This document shows, piece after piece, positions 1 to 8,690 of a stretch of 64,000 bases of DNA. The DNA is from Euhalothece natronophila Z-M001 (GTDB lineage Bacteria; Cyanobacteriota; Cyanobacteriia; Cyanobacteriales; Rubidibacteraceae), in assembly GCF_007904085.1 (NCBI RefSeq), contig NZ_CP042326.1:1798001-1862000 (forward strand), given 5' to 3'. The translations under genes were made by a program, and so were the position numbers. Each line of letters opens with the position of its first letter. Positions within the stretch are counted from its first letter, which is position 1. A model generated the notes under the pieces. It saw only the letters and a list, made by a program, of their open reading frames with translations, made no database searches and was not told the DNA's origin.

Positions 1-1
1 A

Positions 2-1240
2 GCTCAAGCCTCCCAAATGAAGTCAGAATTTCTCGCTTCTATGTCTCATGAGTTACGAACCCCTCTAAATAGTATTTTAGGGTTTGCCGATTTACTAGAA
101 AGGCAACGTAAAGATCCGCTTAGTGAGAATCAGATTAAGCAAATTCAAGCGATTAAGCGCAGTGGTGAACATTTACTACAGCTAATTAATGATATTCTTG
201 ATCTCTCAAAAATTGAAGCGGGGAAAACCGAGTTAGAGTTACAACCAGTTGTGATTCATAGTCTATGCAATGAAGGCTTACGGATGGTGCAACCACGGGC
301 AGATAAAAAACGTATTGCCCTCTCCTTAGAATTAGATTATCAGATTGAAATAGCTCAATTAGATGAACGACGGGTACGACAAATTTTAATTAATCTTCTA
401 TCTAACGCAATTAAGTTTACCCCAGAAGAAGGGAAGGTTAAACTTAGTGGCAGTTTACGCTATGGCAGTCAATTATTAGAAGAAGCACGTCCTGATCATA
501 GTCCTGTTCATAGTAGCACTCCTTATTTATGCTTAGAGGTTTCAGATACTGGCATTGGTATTCCTAAAGAAAAACAAAGCTTATTATTTCGCCCGTTTCA
601 ACAGCTAGATTCTTCTCTTACTCGTCGTCATGAGGGAACAGGATTAGGATTAGCTTTAACTAAACGTCTTGCGGAATTACATGGGGGAACTGTCTCTGTC
701 GAATCTGAGGAAAATAAAGGGAGTACCTTTCGGGTTTGGCTTCCTTTAACTGAATTACGTGCTGAAAAAGAGGAAACAGAAATAATAGAAGAAGCAGATT
801 CTCAAGAGGAAATTAATCGCCCCTTAGGTCAAGAAAAATCCCAAGAAACTGATAGCCCACGGATTTTAGTGGTGGAGGATCAACCGTTTAATCAGGCTTT
901 AATTTGTCAAGTTTTGGAGTTAGAAGGATATTCGGTGGAAGTAATTTATGATGGAAAAACGATGCAAGAATTAATGGAAGCAGAACTGCGATCGCGCGAG
1001 TTACTTCCTCATCTCATTCTCCTCGATATTCAACTTCCTGAAGTGGATGGATTTGAAATTTTACATCAACTGCGACAAACTCCCTATTGGCAAGATTTAC
1101 CAGTGATTGCAATTACGGCTATGGCGATGCCTGGCGATCGCGATCGTTGTTTAAAAGCCGGTGCTAACGATTATCTTGCTAAACCCTTACATCTAGAAAC
1201 AGTCATCCAAAAAGTAAAAGAATTAATTATGCAATTCTAA
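2..1240 (+). CDS. Hybrid sensor histidine kinase/response regulator, 5' end outside window
   Basis: The frame is open from base 2, so the ATG at 17 is very probably internal and the sensor part lies to the left. Counting from that ATG, the dimerisation box SHELRTPLNS carries the phospho-acceptor His11. The ATPase domain follows with NLLSNAIKFTP (N box), DTGIGIP (G1), FRPF (F box) and GTGLGLAL (G2). After an acidic linker rich in E comes a receiver domain with ILVVEDQ, phospho-acceptor Asp about 337 (LLDIQLPEVDG), the conserved Thr (AITAMA) and Lys (LAKP). It is therefore a kinase that can also carry phosphate on its own receiver. The signal sensed cannot be seen. Confidence 0.93.
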   Translation, partial: AQASQMKSEFLASMSHELRTPLNSILGFADLLERQRKDPLSENQIKQIQAIKRSGEHLLQLINDILDLSKIEAGKTELELQPVVIHSLCNEGLRMVQPRADKKRIALSLELDYQIEIAQLDERRVRQILINLLSNAIKFTPEEGKVKLSGSLRYGSQLLEEARPDHSPVHSSTPYLCLEVSDTGIGIPKEKQSLLFRPFQQLDSSLTRRHEGTGLGLALTKRLAELHGGTVSVESEENKGSTFRVWLPLTELRAEKEETEIIEEADSQEEINRPLGQEKSQETDSPRILVVEDQPFNQALICQVLELEGYSVEVIYDGKTMQELMEAELRSRELLPHLILLDIQLPEVDGFEILHQLRQTPYWQDLPVIAITAMAMPGDRDRCLKAGANDYLAKPLHLETVIQKVKELIMQF

Positions 1241-1263
1241 AAAAAATCAAGCTCTCTACAGAT

Positions 1264-1370
1264 TATAGTGATTCCAAATAAAAAACAGCAACCTAAAAGT
1301 AGTGGGAGCATCTTGCTCCCTAGTAGCAGCCAAGATGGCTGCACTACGGAACTGAATTGGAACGACTATA
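1264..1370. mobile_element. MITE-like element, copy 1 (107 bp)
   Basis: The element begins TATAGTGATTCCAA and ends TTGGAACGACTATA, so it has imperfect terminal inverted repeats bounded by TA. Two perfect internal hairpins are visible: GGGAGCA/TGCTCCC and GCAGCCA/TGGCTGC, each with a 3-nt loop. A reverse-complement copy at 31741-31847 matches all but one base by eye. TA-bounded ends are typical of small non-autonomous elements moved by IS630/Tc1-type transposases; the family is inference and no transposase of that type is in the window. The element overlaps the last codons of the minus-strand gene beside it. Confidence 0.75.
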
Positions 1371-2249
1371 ATTTCGGGAGTAACCCACCGCTTCTAAAAT
1401 TTTTAAGGGACCGATTTTTTTAACTAATTCTAATTCCTCTTGATCTTTCACTAATAAGCCACCAGCAAATCCTAAAGAATTAACTCCAATTGATTGAAAT
1501 TTCTCTTGCTTTCTAGGCACAATCAGCATCCATTCTCGTGTCATTAAAAAATTATAATTAGTCGTATCTTTACCATTGACTGTTTCTAGTAACATTTGAT
1601 AATATTGAAGAACTTTTTTAGCAATTTCTTCTGGAGATAAGTTCCAATCGAGATTCAACCAAGTAAAACCATGATGAAAACCAAATAATGAAATACTGCC
1701 CACTTCTCCTAGAAAATTAGCGGTTTTTAGAGCAGCAGTAATAGGAAGTTCTTCTAAGTTTGGAGCAAGAGAATTGGGAATAAATTGTAAATGTTTATGC
1801 TTAACTGAAGCACCGGCTAATTCACCAGAATTGTAAAATCCTAAGCCATTAACCTTTTGCAAACAAGCACAAAGTGCCGTCAAATCTGCTTGATTAATTA
1901 AATTTTCTTGTTCTTCAAACTCGCGAGTTACAATCAGCAAATGATTTTCTACAACATTAAATTTATTCAACAGGCAAATATGAGTATCGGAAATATCACT
2001 AACAAATAAATCTTTTTCGTAGGGAAGAAACGGATCAAAATCTTTTCCTGTTGTTTCTTGATATTGTGCTTGCTTCTGCTTTTCTGCTTCTTTTTTCTTT
2101 AAAATTTTCAAAATTCTCACTAAAAAAGGGATTCCCTGATCCTCAATGATTTCATATTCTGTGGGAATCGGTTGCAGTGCTTGTGATTCAATAGCTTTAT
2201 GTTGTGTGATTTTTACTGATTGCCAAAATTGATTCGGGAGTAAAAGCAT
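1344..2249 (-). CDS. ATP adenylyltransferase (Ap4A phosphorylase family)
   Basis: The protein of 301 residues resembles the APA1/APA2 type of diadenosine tetraphosphate phosphorylase, which splits Ap4A with phosphate to ADP and ATP in the cytoplasm. The HIT-like active-site segment is SVKHKHLQFIP, with the His-x-His-x-Gln pattern of the family. The regions around FDPFLPYEKDLFV and HLLIVTREFEEQ also fit. The last eight codons (YSRSNSVP) and the stop lie inside the MITE-like element at 1264-1370, so the native C-terminus was probably replaced; the catalytic core is upstream and looks intact. It is divergent from the SDR gene. Confidence 0.85.
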   Translation of the reverse strand: MLLLPNQFWQSVKITQHKAIESQALQPIPTEYEIIEDQGIPFLVRILKILKKKEAEKQKQAQYQETTGKDFDPFLPYEKDLFVSDISDTHICLLNKFNVVENHLLIVTREFEEQENLINQADLTALCACLQKVNGLGFYNSGELAGASVKHKHLQFIPNSLAPNLEELPITAALKTANFLGEVGSISLFGFHHGFTWLNLDWNLSPEEIAKKVLQYYQMLLETVNGKDTTNYNFLMTREWMLIVPRKQEKFQSIGVNSLGFAGGLLVKDQEELELVKKIGPLKILEAVGYSRNYSRSNSVP

Positions 2250-2466
2250 TATTTATATTAAAATTAAGGATTCGCGCCTCTTATCGATTAATACCAGATC
2301 AGGTGATACAATAGGCAAGGTTCAGAAACTTTACATTTTTTAATGTTTTAAGCCCTCTGTGCCATTACACGTTTAAGCAAATTCCTATGGCAAGATCAGA
2401 TTAACTAGATTTTGATTATTGCTATAGCCCAATTGGACTTATAAAAATGTCAGCTTGGAGAAAAAT

Positions 2467-3195
2467 ATGGAGGAATCCCAGAGTCGCCAAAAAGCCCTAA
2501 TTACAGGTGCAAGTAGCGGCATTGGTAAAGAAACTGCCCTTGCTTTTGCTAAAGCAGGAGTTGATCTTGCCTTAGTCGGGCGCTCACAAGAAAAATTAGA
2601 TGCTGTGATCTCAGAAGTGAGCCAGTATTCAGTACAGGTAAAATCTTACCAAATTGATTTAGCGGCAACTAGTACAGTAAAGGGGAATATTAAAGACATT
2701 GTTACTGACTTTGGTAGCGTTGATATCTTAGTTAACAATGCAGGGATGGGATATACCAATCCCCTCAGCGAAACCCCTTTAGAGGAATGGGAACAAGTGT
2801 TAAATCTCAATTTAACCAGTGTTTTCCAGTGTATTCAGGGCGTTTTACCCACAATGCGCGATCGCGCTAGGGGAACAATTATTAATATTGCTTCGATTGC
2901 AGCTCATAGCCCTTTTCCAAGTTGGGGGGCTTATAGTGTTAGTAAGGCGGGAATTATTACCCTTTCTAAAGCTCTCTCAGGAGAAGAAAAAGAAAATGGG
3001 ATTCGCGTCATTACCATTACTCCCGGTGCTGTTAATACTCCTTTATGGGATACCGACAGTGTGAAAATGGAATTAAATCGTGATGCAATGCTTAATCCCC
3101 AAGTTGTTGCTCAAACCATTGTTCAAGCAGCCTTATTACCCCAACAAGCTGTCATTGAAGAAATGACTCTAATGCCAAGTGCGGGGGCTCTTTAG
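2467..3195 (+). CDS. SDR family NAD(P)-dependent oxidoreductase (FabG/YdfG-like)
   Basis: A classical short-chain dehydrogenase of 242 residues. It shows the dinucleotide-binding TGASSGIG near the N-terminus, the NNAG motif, and the catalytic Ser...Tyr-x-x-x-Lys (SIAAHSPFPSWGAYSVSK), followed by PGAVNTPLWD. The frame extends up to a TTG at 2455, but ATG 2467 is preferred because GGAG lies six bases upstream of it. The substrate cannot be told; FabG-type ketoacyl reductases and YdfG-type alcohol dehydrogenases look alike here. folE follows 58 bases later on the same strand, so the two may be cotranscribed, and a role in pteridine metabolism is possible but unproven. Confidence 0.85.
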   Translation: MEESQSRQKALITGASSGIGKETALAFAKAGVDLALVGRSQEKLDAVISEVSQYSVQVKSYQIDLAATSTVKGNIKDIVTDFGSVDILVNNAGMGYTNPLSETPLEEWEQVLNLNLTSVFQCIQGVLPTMRDRARGTIINIASIAAHSPFPSWGAYSVSKAGIITLSKALSGEEKENGIRVITITPGAVNTPLWDTDSVKMELNRDAMLNPQVVAQTIVQAALLPQQAVIEEMTLMPSAGAL

Positions 3196-3253
3196 GCTCA
3201 AAACTAGATTCTCAATCATAGCAAAATAAGGAAAGGAAGTTTATTCTATAATT

Positions 3254-3934
3254 ATGACAACTGCTTCATCCAACAGTTCAATGTCCAACGGTTCAGGTAA
3301 AGTCAATACGCAAGTGTCTCTTAATAGTGCTTCTTCTGTAGAAGCTGCTGTTACCCAAGACAGTAATACAGAAGAAATGATGCAGGCGGTGAGAAGTATC
3401 CTACAAGGTGTGGGAGAAGATCCTGATCGCGAAGGATTGAAAAAAACTCCTAAACGAGTTGCCGAAGCTATGCAATTCCTCACCCAAGGTTATGAACAAT
3501 CTCTTGAGGAATTAGTCAACGGCGCGATCTTTGACGAGGGGCATAATGAGATGGTACTCGTTAGAGACATTGATGTTTTTAGTCTTTGTGAACATCATAT
3601 GTTGCCTTTCATGGGAAAAGCTCATGTTGCTTATATTCCTAATCAAAAAGTAGTAGGATTAAGTAAACTAGCTCGGATTGTCGAGATGTATTCCCGTCGC
3701 TTGCAGGTACAAGAACGTCTCACTCGCCAAATTGCAGAGGCAATTCAAAGCATACTAGATCCCCAGGGCGTTGCTGTTGTTATGGAGGCCACTCATATGT
3801 GTATGGTGATGCGAGGGGTGCAAAAACCCAGTTCTTGGACAGTTACCAGTGCGATGTTAGGAGTGTTTCAAGAAGAACAGAAAACCAGAGAAGAGTTTCT
3901 CAATTTAATTCGTCATCAGCCCAGTTTTCATTAA
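3254..3934 (+). CDS. folE: GTP cyclohydrolase I
   Basis: Catalyses GTP to 7,8-dihydroneopterin triphosphate, the first step of folate and tetrahydropterin synthesis. The segment [20 protein letters not shown] holds the zinc-binding Cys and the catalytic His pair, and the second zinc Cys is in [13 protein letters not shown]. Length 226 is normal once a Ser/Asn-rich N-terminal extension of about 35 residues is allowed for. The start ATG has a purine-rich AAGGAAAGGA some way upstream. A stem-loop follows the stop. Confidence 0.96.
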   Translation: MTTASSNSSMSNGSGKVNTQVSLNSASSVEAAVTQDSNTEEMMQAVRSILQGVGEDPDREGLKKTPKRVAEAMQFLTQGYEQSLEELVNGAIFDEGHNEMVLVRDIDVFSLCEHHMLPFMGKAHVAYIPNQKVVGLSKLARIVEMYSRRLQVQERLTRQIAEAIQSILDPQGVAVVMEATHMCMVMRGVQKPSSWTVTSAMLGVFQEEQKTREEFLNLIRHQPSFH

Positions 3935-3945
3935 GATAATGTTTG

Positions 3946-3975
3946 CCCCGAGTTGATAATAAGATTCAACCGGGG
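3946..3975. terminator. Hairpin between two convergent genes
   Basis: CCCCG and GTTGA pair with TCAAC and CGGGG across a short loop, with one unpaired A. It lies between the ends of folE and the minus-strand gene at 3987. No clear T tract follows on either strand, so termination is likely but not certain. Confidence 0.45.
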
Positions 3976-3986
3976 AAAGTATTAAA

Positions 3987-4754
3987 TCATGGCGTAATTG
4001 CTTCCATCTCTTGCGCCATTGCTGTCACCTCTTGTGCTGTATAAACTTTCGAGGAGGGTGGCATAGTCGTTGGCCAAGCAGCAGATAGTTTTCCTACTAA
4101 TGTTGCAATCTCTCGATAGGCTTCGGGATTCTCTTCTACCAGATTCCCCGCTTCACTATAAAGTAAATTGCGTACCGTCGCTAATAAATTTCTCCCCTTT
4201 TGATACTTAGAAATGTCAGTTAACTGATCATCCTCAAATGCCATTTCATATTCTGTCGCCGATTTAGAAATGAGAGTGGAAATTGCCTCACCCATAAACT
4301 CAGGGGAATGCCGTTCACTTTCAGGGATAAAACTTTCTACAGCGTGTAAGACATCAATCGTGTCTTCGTATGCTTTTTTCATTTCTCGATCTGAAACGCG
4401 ATCGCTGGCTTTAGTTTGAAGATGATTTAAAGCTGCTTCTACTGGGCGAGATAACCGTTTTTCTTCTAACATGGGCTGTAATGCAGATAAGGTTTCCTCT
4501 GCTGCCTGATTAAACTGGGTTTCCGCCATCTCCATTTCTCCATACGTATAGAGTTCTAACCCTGTCAGAAGATAACTTTCCATCAGTCGAAGATTGATCA
4601 AATTATTGACATGATTATCTGCATCATTATCCTCTTCTTCTGTTACGACTTCTGGGGTGGTGGGAGTGTCTTCTATTGCCATTAGAGGAGTCATGATCCC
4701 CCAAATGCCTACAAAAACAAAAATTCCCACCACTGTATTAATAGATTGTTTCAT
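3987..4754 (-). CDS. Secreted helical protein of unknown function
   Basis: 255 residues. The N-terminus has a charged start and a hydrophobic stretch ending near PLMA, which reads as a signal peptide or a single membrane anchor, followed by an acidic linker (TEEEDNDAD). The rest looks all-helical. The segment ESYLLTGLELYTYGEMEMAETQF vaguely recalls helical periplasmic proteins related to the EfeO/imelysin group, but I do not recognise a family. Its ATG directly abuts the stop of the mannosidase gene upstream, so the two probably form one transcript. Confidence 0.6.
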   Translation of the reverse strand: MKQSINTVVGIFVFVGIWGIMTPLMAIEDTPTTPEVVTEEEDNDADNHVNNLINLRLMESYLLTGLELYTYGEMEMAETQFNQAAEETLSALQPMLEEKRLSRPVEAALNHLQTKASDRVSDREMKKAYEDTIDVLHAVESFIPESERHSPEFMGEAISTLISKSATEYEMAFEDDQLTDISKYQKGRNLLATVRNLLYSEAGNLVEENPEAYREIATLVGKLSAAWPTTMPPSSKVYTAQEVTAMAQEMEAITP

Positions 4755-7496
4755 TTACGACTGCAATAAAAAGGTTTTGATTTGATGAGGGTAAAGTTGA
4801 ATCGAAAGTTCCTGATTAGAAACTTCTTTTCCGTGTTCCCACATTTCCAATAAGTTAGTTTCGCAGTAAGCAGTGACGTTCCAGCCGAAGGTGACAGTTG
4901 CAGTTTGCGTTACTTCTGTTTGATTATACACTCGCAAGACCATGATTCCCTTTTCCTCATGGGGTTTTAAGGCAGATAAGATAATATTAGGGTTATCGAT
5001 CGCGCAGAGAGAACCATAACGCCCTAATTGTCCTGTAGAGTTAACATAGGGCAAGTAAGGCATTTCCCGTCCCCACGCAGGATGAGCAAATTCACGGGCT
5101 TTACGAATGATGGTTTCTTGCTCTAAATTGGCAAGTCCATAAGCGAGTTCAGCATTAATTTCCCGTTTACATTGTGCGCCAGGAGTGGGAACTGAGGGCC
5201 CAGCTTGACATGGGCGAATGCGACCTTTTCCCACCGATAAATAGCCCACGGCGCGATGTAAGGTAATTGCGACTTTATCTCCAATCACTTCATATTCAGG
5301 TAAGCCTCGGTTAGCCACCCAAACTTGATAATTGTCTCCTGTGAATAAAACAAAGTCTCCTTGATGATGGGTGGGATAGTCTAACTCCCCAGGATAGGTT
5401 TGATACCGTTGAGGATCACTTTCAGGAGTTCTTAACTGCGGTTTCTCACGGGAAACCAGTCGAAAATGTCCATCGGCAAGGGAGTTTTTGGTGGTAAAGC
5501 CTAAGGGAAGAACAGCGCGGATACGTGCATTCTCCACCGTAGATTCGTAGTTTATTTGGATGGAGATGGATTCGTGAGTATTGAGACTCAGATCAACCGT
5601 AATGCTATTTTGTAGAGGATGATCCCCCCAACCCCCCTTACTAAAGGGGGCGAAGGATGGTTCTGATGTAACCTGACTTTCTGAAGATGGGATACTCTCC
5701 AGAGTCGTATCTTGAATGTTTAGCTGATAAGTTAAGCGGAGAGTGTCTGCTTTCTGGGGATGAAATTTGGCTTCTGTCAGTTTTCCCCAAATAGGGGTAA
5801 CATCAGGAACTGGACTAAAGGAATAGGTATCGCCAAGATCAGGTTGATATTCTAACTGGAGAAAGTCAGAGAATTGTATTCCTGTGGTTTTTTCCGTGAG
5901 AGTGAGAGTGTTATCAGTAACGGTAAGTTGATAGCGTTGGTTTTCGAGGGTTAACGGTTGCTGTGTTTCTGGTGTGGATAAAGGCTGACTGGTTTGGTAA
6001 ATGTGAACCAGTTGATAACCGAGAGGGGGAAGGGTGATGGAAAAGCTAACTTGATAATATCTTCCCCAAGTGGTTTCTAAGTAGCGCGATCGCGCTTTTG
6101 GGGCTTCCGTATCCAGTACACTAATTTTAATGGGCTTCCCGTGACCATCACATCCTGTTAAAGATAAAGGCGGTAACGGTTCTCCCCATTCCCCATCAGG
6201 GTTCGGAAAATAAACCTCAGTTTCCACAGTATAAGTCGCTTCCCAAGGATGAGGGTTCAACACAAAAACATCTGTGGTGTAATCTCCCGTTTGCTGTGGC
6301 GGAATAAATCCCTGTTTTAATAACGTCTCTAAATGTTCAACTAATAATCCCTCCCCAATTTGTTCAATCTGGCGAAACCGATACTCATCATCATCATGTA
6401 CCCCATCCACACTACAGCCACAAATATCATCATGGGCATGATTTTTGAATAATAACCGCCAGCTATAGTTCAAAAAAGGACGAACATCATTTCCCCAGCC
6501 TTGACTTTCTAGCCAAACACTCAGGGGTTCAACATATCGAGATAATAATTGTTGTGCCGAATGATTCTGCTGTTTTAAATACATTCGGGTAGAATAAACA
6601 CTGGCTAAAATCGGCTGATCCGCATTGCCAATTAAATCTCCCTGATAGGTTTGATGAGATTGATTTTCCTGTTTAATTGCTTCCACAAATTCAGGAATTG
6701 TTCCGTGGGTTAACTCAATTCCCTCTAAACTTTCATTTAGTTGGGATAATAACTGGGGAATTTCTTTTTGTACAGGGAGATGATCAAAGCCATTACTGAG
6801 TAAAACTGTTTCCTCAGCTTGCAAGGGAAGCATGGTTTCTAAGGCTTGTTCAATTTGTTTTTTCGCCAGATCAACCTTAACTTCATGTCCTTCAAAACGC
6901 CCAAATACACTGGGATGACCTAATGATCCAACAGGGAAATAGCCTTCTCTTTCATAAATAGCTAAAACCGTTGAACCATCAGGAGATTGCCAATTAAAAA
7001 TTGCGCCGTGACTGGCTTTGGTTTCCGCGTCTAAACCGCGCATAAAAATATAACTATCAATGTCAAATCCTTGAAAAATTTGAGGCATCTGGGCAAAATG
7101 TCCAAAGGGATCAGGAAGATACCCCACTGCCATATAATTCCCGAATTTTTCACACCATTTACGCCCTTCTTGTAAGTTCCGAATGACAGATTCGCCACTA
7201 ATTAAAAATAAATCGGGCATGGTAAACCAAGGACCAATTAAAATGCGTCCCGACTGAATTAATTTTTTTAATCGCGTTTCTTGTTCAGGGCGGATTTCTA
7301 GGTAGTCTTCTAAAAGAACAGTTTGCCCATCGAGAGTAAAAGCCCGAAAATTAGGATCAGTTTCTAAGATATCCATTAACTCATCAACCATTCGCACTAA
7401 GCGATGACGAAAAGATTGAAACGGGAGATACCAAGCGCGATCCCAATGAGTATGAGAAACAATAATACCCTGAATTGTTTTAGTTTTTGGAGACAT
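4755..7496 (-). CDS. Alpha-mannosidase, glycoside hydrolase family 38
   Basis: 913 residues, of the MngB/lysosomal-type GH38 family, which hydrolyses alpha-mannosides or mannosylglycerate with a zinc ion. The zinc site begins at HTHWD (residues 15-19), the catalytic nucleophile is Asp129 in YLPDPFGH, and NHAHDDICGCSVD supplies further active-site residues. The C-terminal half has the beta-rich domains of the family. There is no signal peptide, so it is probably cytosolic. Around residue 615-628 the coding sequence contains a C-tract/G-tract repeat (see 5617-5660). Mannosylglycerate is a compatible solute in some salt-tolerant bacteria, so a role in solute turnover is conceivable. Confidence 0.9.
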   Translation of the reverse strand: MSPKTKTIQGIIVSHTHWDRAWYLPFQSFRHRLVRMVDELMDILETDPNFRAFTLDGQTVLLEDYLEIRPEQETRLKKLIQSGRILIGPWFTMPDLFLISGESVIRNLQEGRKWCEKFGNYMAVGYLPDPFGHFAQMPQIFQGFDIDSYIFMRGLDAETKASHGAIFNWQSPDGSTVLAIYEREGYFPVGSLGHPSVFGRFEGHEVKVDLAKKQIEQALETMLPLQAEETVLLSNGFDHLPVQKEIPQLLSQLNESLEGIELTHGTIPEFVEAIKQENQSHQTYQGDLIGNADQPILASVYSTRMYLKQQNHSAQQLLSRYVEPLSVWLESQGWGNDVRPFLNYSWRLLFKNHAHDDICGCSVDGVHDDDEYRFRQIEQIGEGLLVEHLETLLKQGFIPPQQTGDYTTDVFVLNPHPWEATYTVETEVYFPNPDGEWGEPLPPLSLTGCDGHGKPIKISVLDTEAPKARSRYLETTWGRYYQVSFSITLPPLGYQLVHIYQTSQPLSTPETQQPLTLENQRYQLTVTDNTLTLTEKTTGIQFSDFLQLEYQPDLGDTYSFSPVPDVTPIWGKLTEAKFHPQKADTLRLTYQLNIQDTTLESIPSSESQVTSEPSFAPFSKGGWGDHPLQNSITVDLSLNTHESISIQINYESTVENARIRAVLPLGFTTKNSLADGHFRLVSREKPQLRTPESDPQRYQTYPGELDYPTHHQGDFVLFTGDNYQVWVANRGLPEYEVIGDKVAITLHRAVGYLSVGKGRIRPCQAGPSVPTPGAQCKREINAELAYGLANLEQETIIRKAREFAHPAWGREMPYLPYVNSTGQLGRYGSLCAIDNPNIILSALKPHEEKGIMVLRVYNQTEVTQTATVTFGWNVTAYCETNLLEMWEHGKEVSNQELSIQLYPHQIKTFLLQS
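5617..5660. repeat. Palindromic C-tract/G-tract repeat inside a coding region
   Basis: The segment CCCCCCAACCCCCC, then TTACTAAA, then GGGGG can fold into a stem-loop. Sequences of this form are familiar as dispersed intergenic repeats in cyanobacteria. Here it is read in frame and gives APFSKGGWGDHP within the mannosidase, in a spot that looks like a surface loop between two regular segments. Confidence 0.55.
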
Positions 7497-7566
7497 TAGT
7501 TATCGTTTCAGATAAAGGTTTTTATTATAATTAGAATTGTTCAGTATGATAATAATGTTATAGCTT

Positions 7567-7851
7567 ATGCTAACTTATAAAGCAATGTATAAATTTTTAG
7601 ATGAGGGGGTTCATGGAGAAGTTTTAGATTTTCCTGGAACTATTACCTTTGCAGAAACGCTTGAAAAGACTCGCAAATCTTTATCAGCCGCTTTAGTCGA
7701 TATGGCAGAAACAAATCTACAAAATGGGGAATCATTACCGCAACCTAACCCAACAATAACTGATCCTGAATCCGATTTAGAAGAACCGATCTACCTCCTT
7801 TTAAACGCCACTCCTCATATTCAAATTATTCCCGACTTAGCAACATCATGA
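7567..7851 (+). CDS. hicB: HicB-family antitoxin
   Basis: 94 residues with the partially degraded RNase H-like fold seen in HicB proteins: YKAMYKFLDEGVHGEVLDFPGTITFAETLEKTRKSLSAAL matches the usual pattern of a strand pair, the FPG turn and a helix (quoted in part; the key elements are EVLDFPG and TLEKTRKSL). It should bind and neutralise the HicA ribonuclease. The order antitoxin then toxin is the reverse of the classical hicAB. Its last four bases overlap the start of hicA (ATGA). It is divergent from the mannosidase gene. Confidence 0.85.
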   Translation: MLTYKAMYKFLDEGVHGEVLDFPGTITFAETLEKTRKSLSAALVDMAETNLQNGESLPQPNPTITDPESDLEEPIYLLLNATPHIQIIPDLATS

Positions 7852-8033
7852 AACGTCGAGATTTATTGCGACATCTAAGTCAGAATGGTTGTCAACTGTT
7901 ACGAGAAGGAGGATCGCATTCTATTTGGGAAAATACGGCTAATAAAAAGCGTACTTCTGTACCTAGACATAGAGAAATTCCTAATTTTACAGTCCTCAAA
8001 ATATGTAAACAATTAGAAATTCCAGAACCATAA
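7848..8033 (+). CDS. hicA: HicA-family mRNA interferase toxin
   Basis: 61 residues with a double-stranded RNA-binding-like fold. The catalytic histidine is His24 in GGSHSIW, and the C-terminal part (VPRHREIPNFTVLKICKQL) is typical of HicA. The start overlaps the end of the antitoxin gene by four bases, which supports translational coupling. Confidence 0.88.
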   Translation: MKRRDLLRHLSQNGCQLLREGGSHSIWENTANKKRTSVPRHREIPNFTVLKICKQLEIPEP

Positions 8034-8090
8034 AGTTAGAGTAATCAAAGTTTGTCCTTTGTCCTTAATTTGCTTAGGAAAAAATTAGTT

Positions 8091-8690
8091 GTGTTTACAG
8101 ATTTATTAAACCTTCCTATTAATCGCGATCGCGCTACTTGTGGCGATCAAACCCTTATTCTAGCTGGTATGACTTGGGATGACTACGAAAAATTAACTCA
8201 AGAAGATTATGGGTATCGCATCTCTTATTGCAATGGAGTAATAACAATTGTGTCTCCGAGTAAAAACCATGAAAGGATAGCGGAAGTCATCAATGGTTTA
8301 ATTAAAACTTACTGTCGCAAGTATAATTTACCTTATTTTCCCATGGGTTCAACCACCTTAAAAAAACCTCCTTTAGCAGGAAAAGAACCTGATCATAGTT
8401 TTGCTTTTGAAACCGATAAATCTATTCCCGATTTAGCGGTGGAAGTGACTTATACAAGTGGTAGTATCGTTGACTTAGAAAAGTATAAATACTTGGAAGT
8501 CAAGGAAGTTTGGTTTTGGGATAATCAGGAAATTACCTTTTATTATCTAGTTAATGGGAACTATCGTAAAATAGAGAGGAGTATTTGTCTGCCCAAATTA
8601 ACGGCTAACTTTTTAATTACTTTTGTTAATCGAGGACTGATAGAAACTCCACTCACGATTGAAGAAGATTTTTCTAATTCATTAGAGTAA
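8091..8690 (+). CDS. Uma2 family protein (DUF820, PD-(D/E)XK nuclease-like)
   Basis: About 200 residues. The core has GMTWDDYEKLTQEDYGYRIS, then VSPSKNHE, then KEPDHSFAF, PDLAVEVTY and YLEVKEVWFW, the pattern of the very common cyanobacterial Uma2 endonuclease-like family; the biological role is unknown. The frame extends to a TTG at 8052, but the bases there (TTTGTCCTTTGTCC) are a short tandem repeat, so GTG 8091 with AGGAA ten bases upstream is preferred. Its end overlaps the end of the convergent DUF4112 gene by 17 bases. Confidence 0.75.
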   Translation: MFTDLLNLPINRDRATCGDQTLILAGMTWDDYEKLTQEDYGYRISYCNGVITIVSPSKNHERIAEVINGLIKTYCRKYNLPYFPMGSTTLKKPPLAGKEPDHSFAFETDKSIPDLAVEVTYTSGSIVDLEKYKYLEVKEVWFWDNQEITFYYLVNGNYRKIERSICLPKLTANFLITFVNRGLIETPLTIEEDFSNSLE

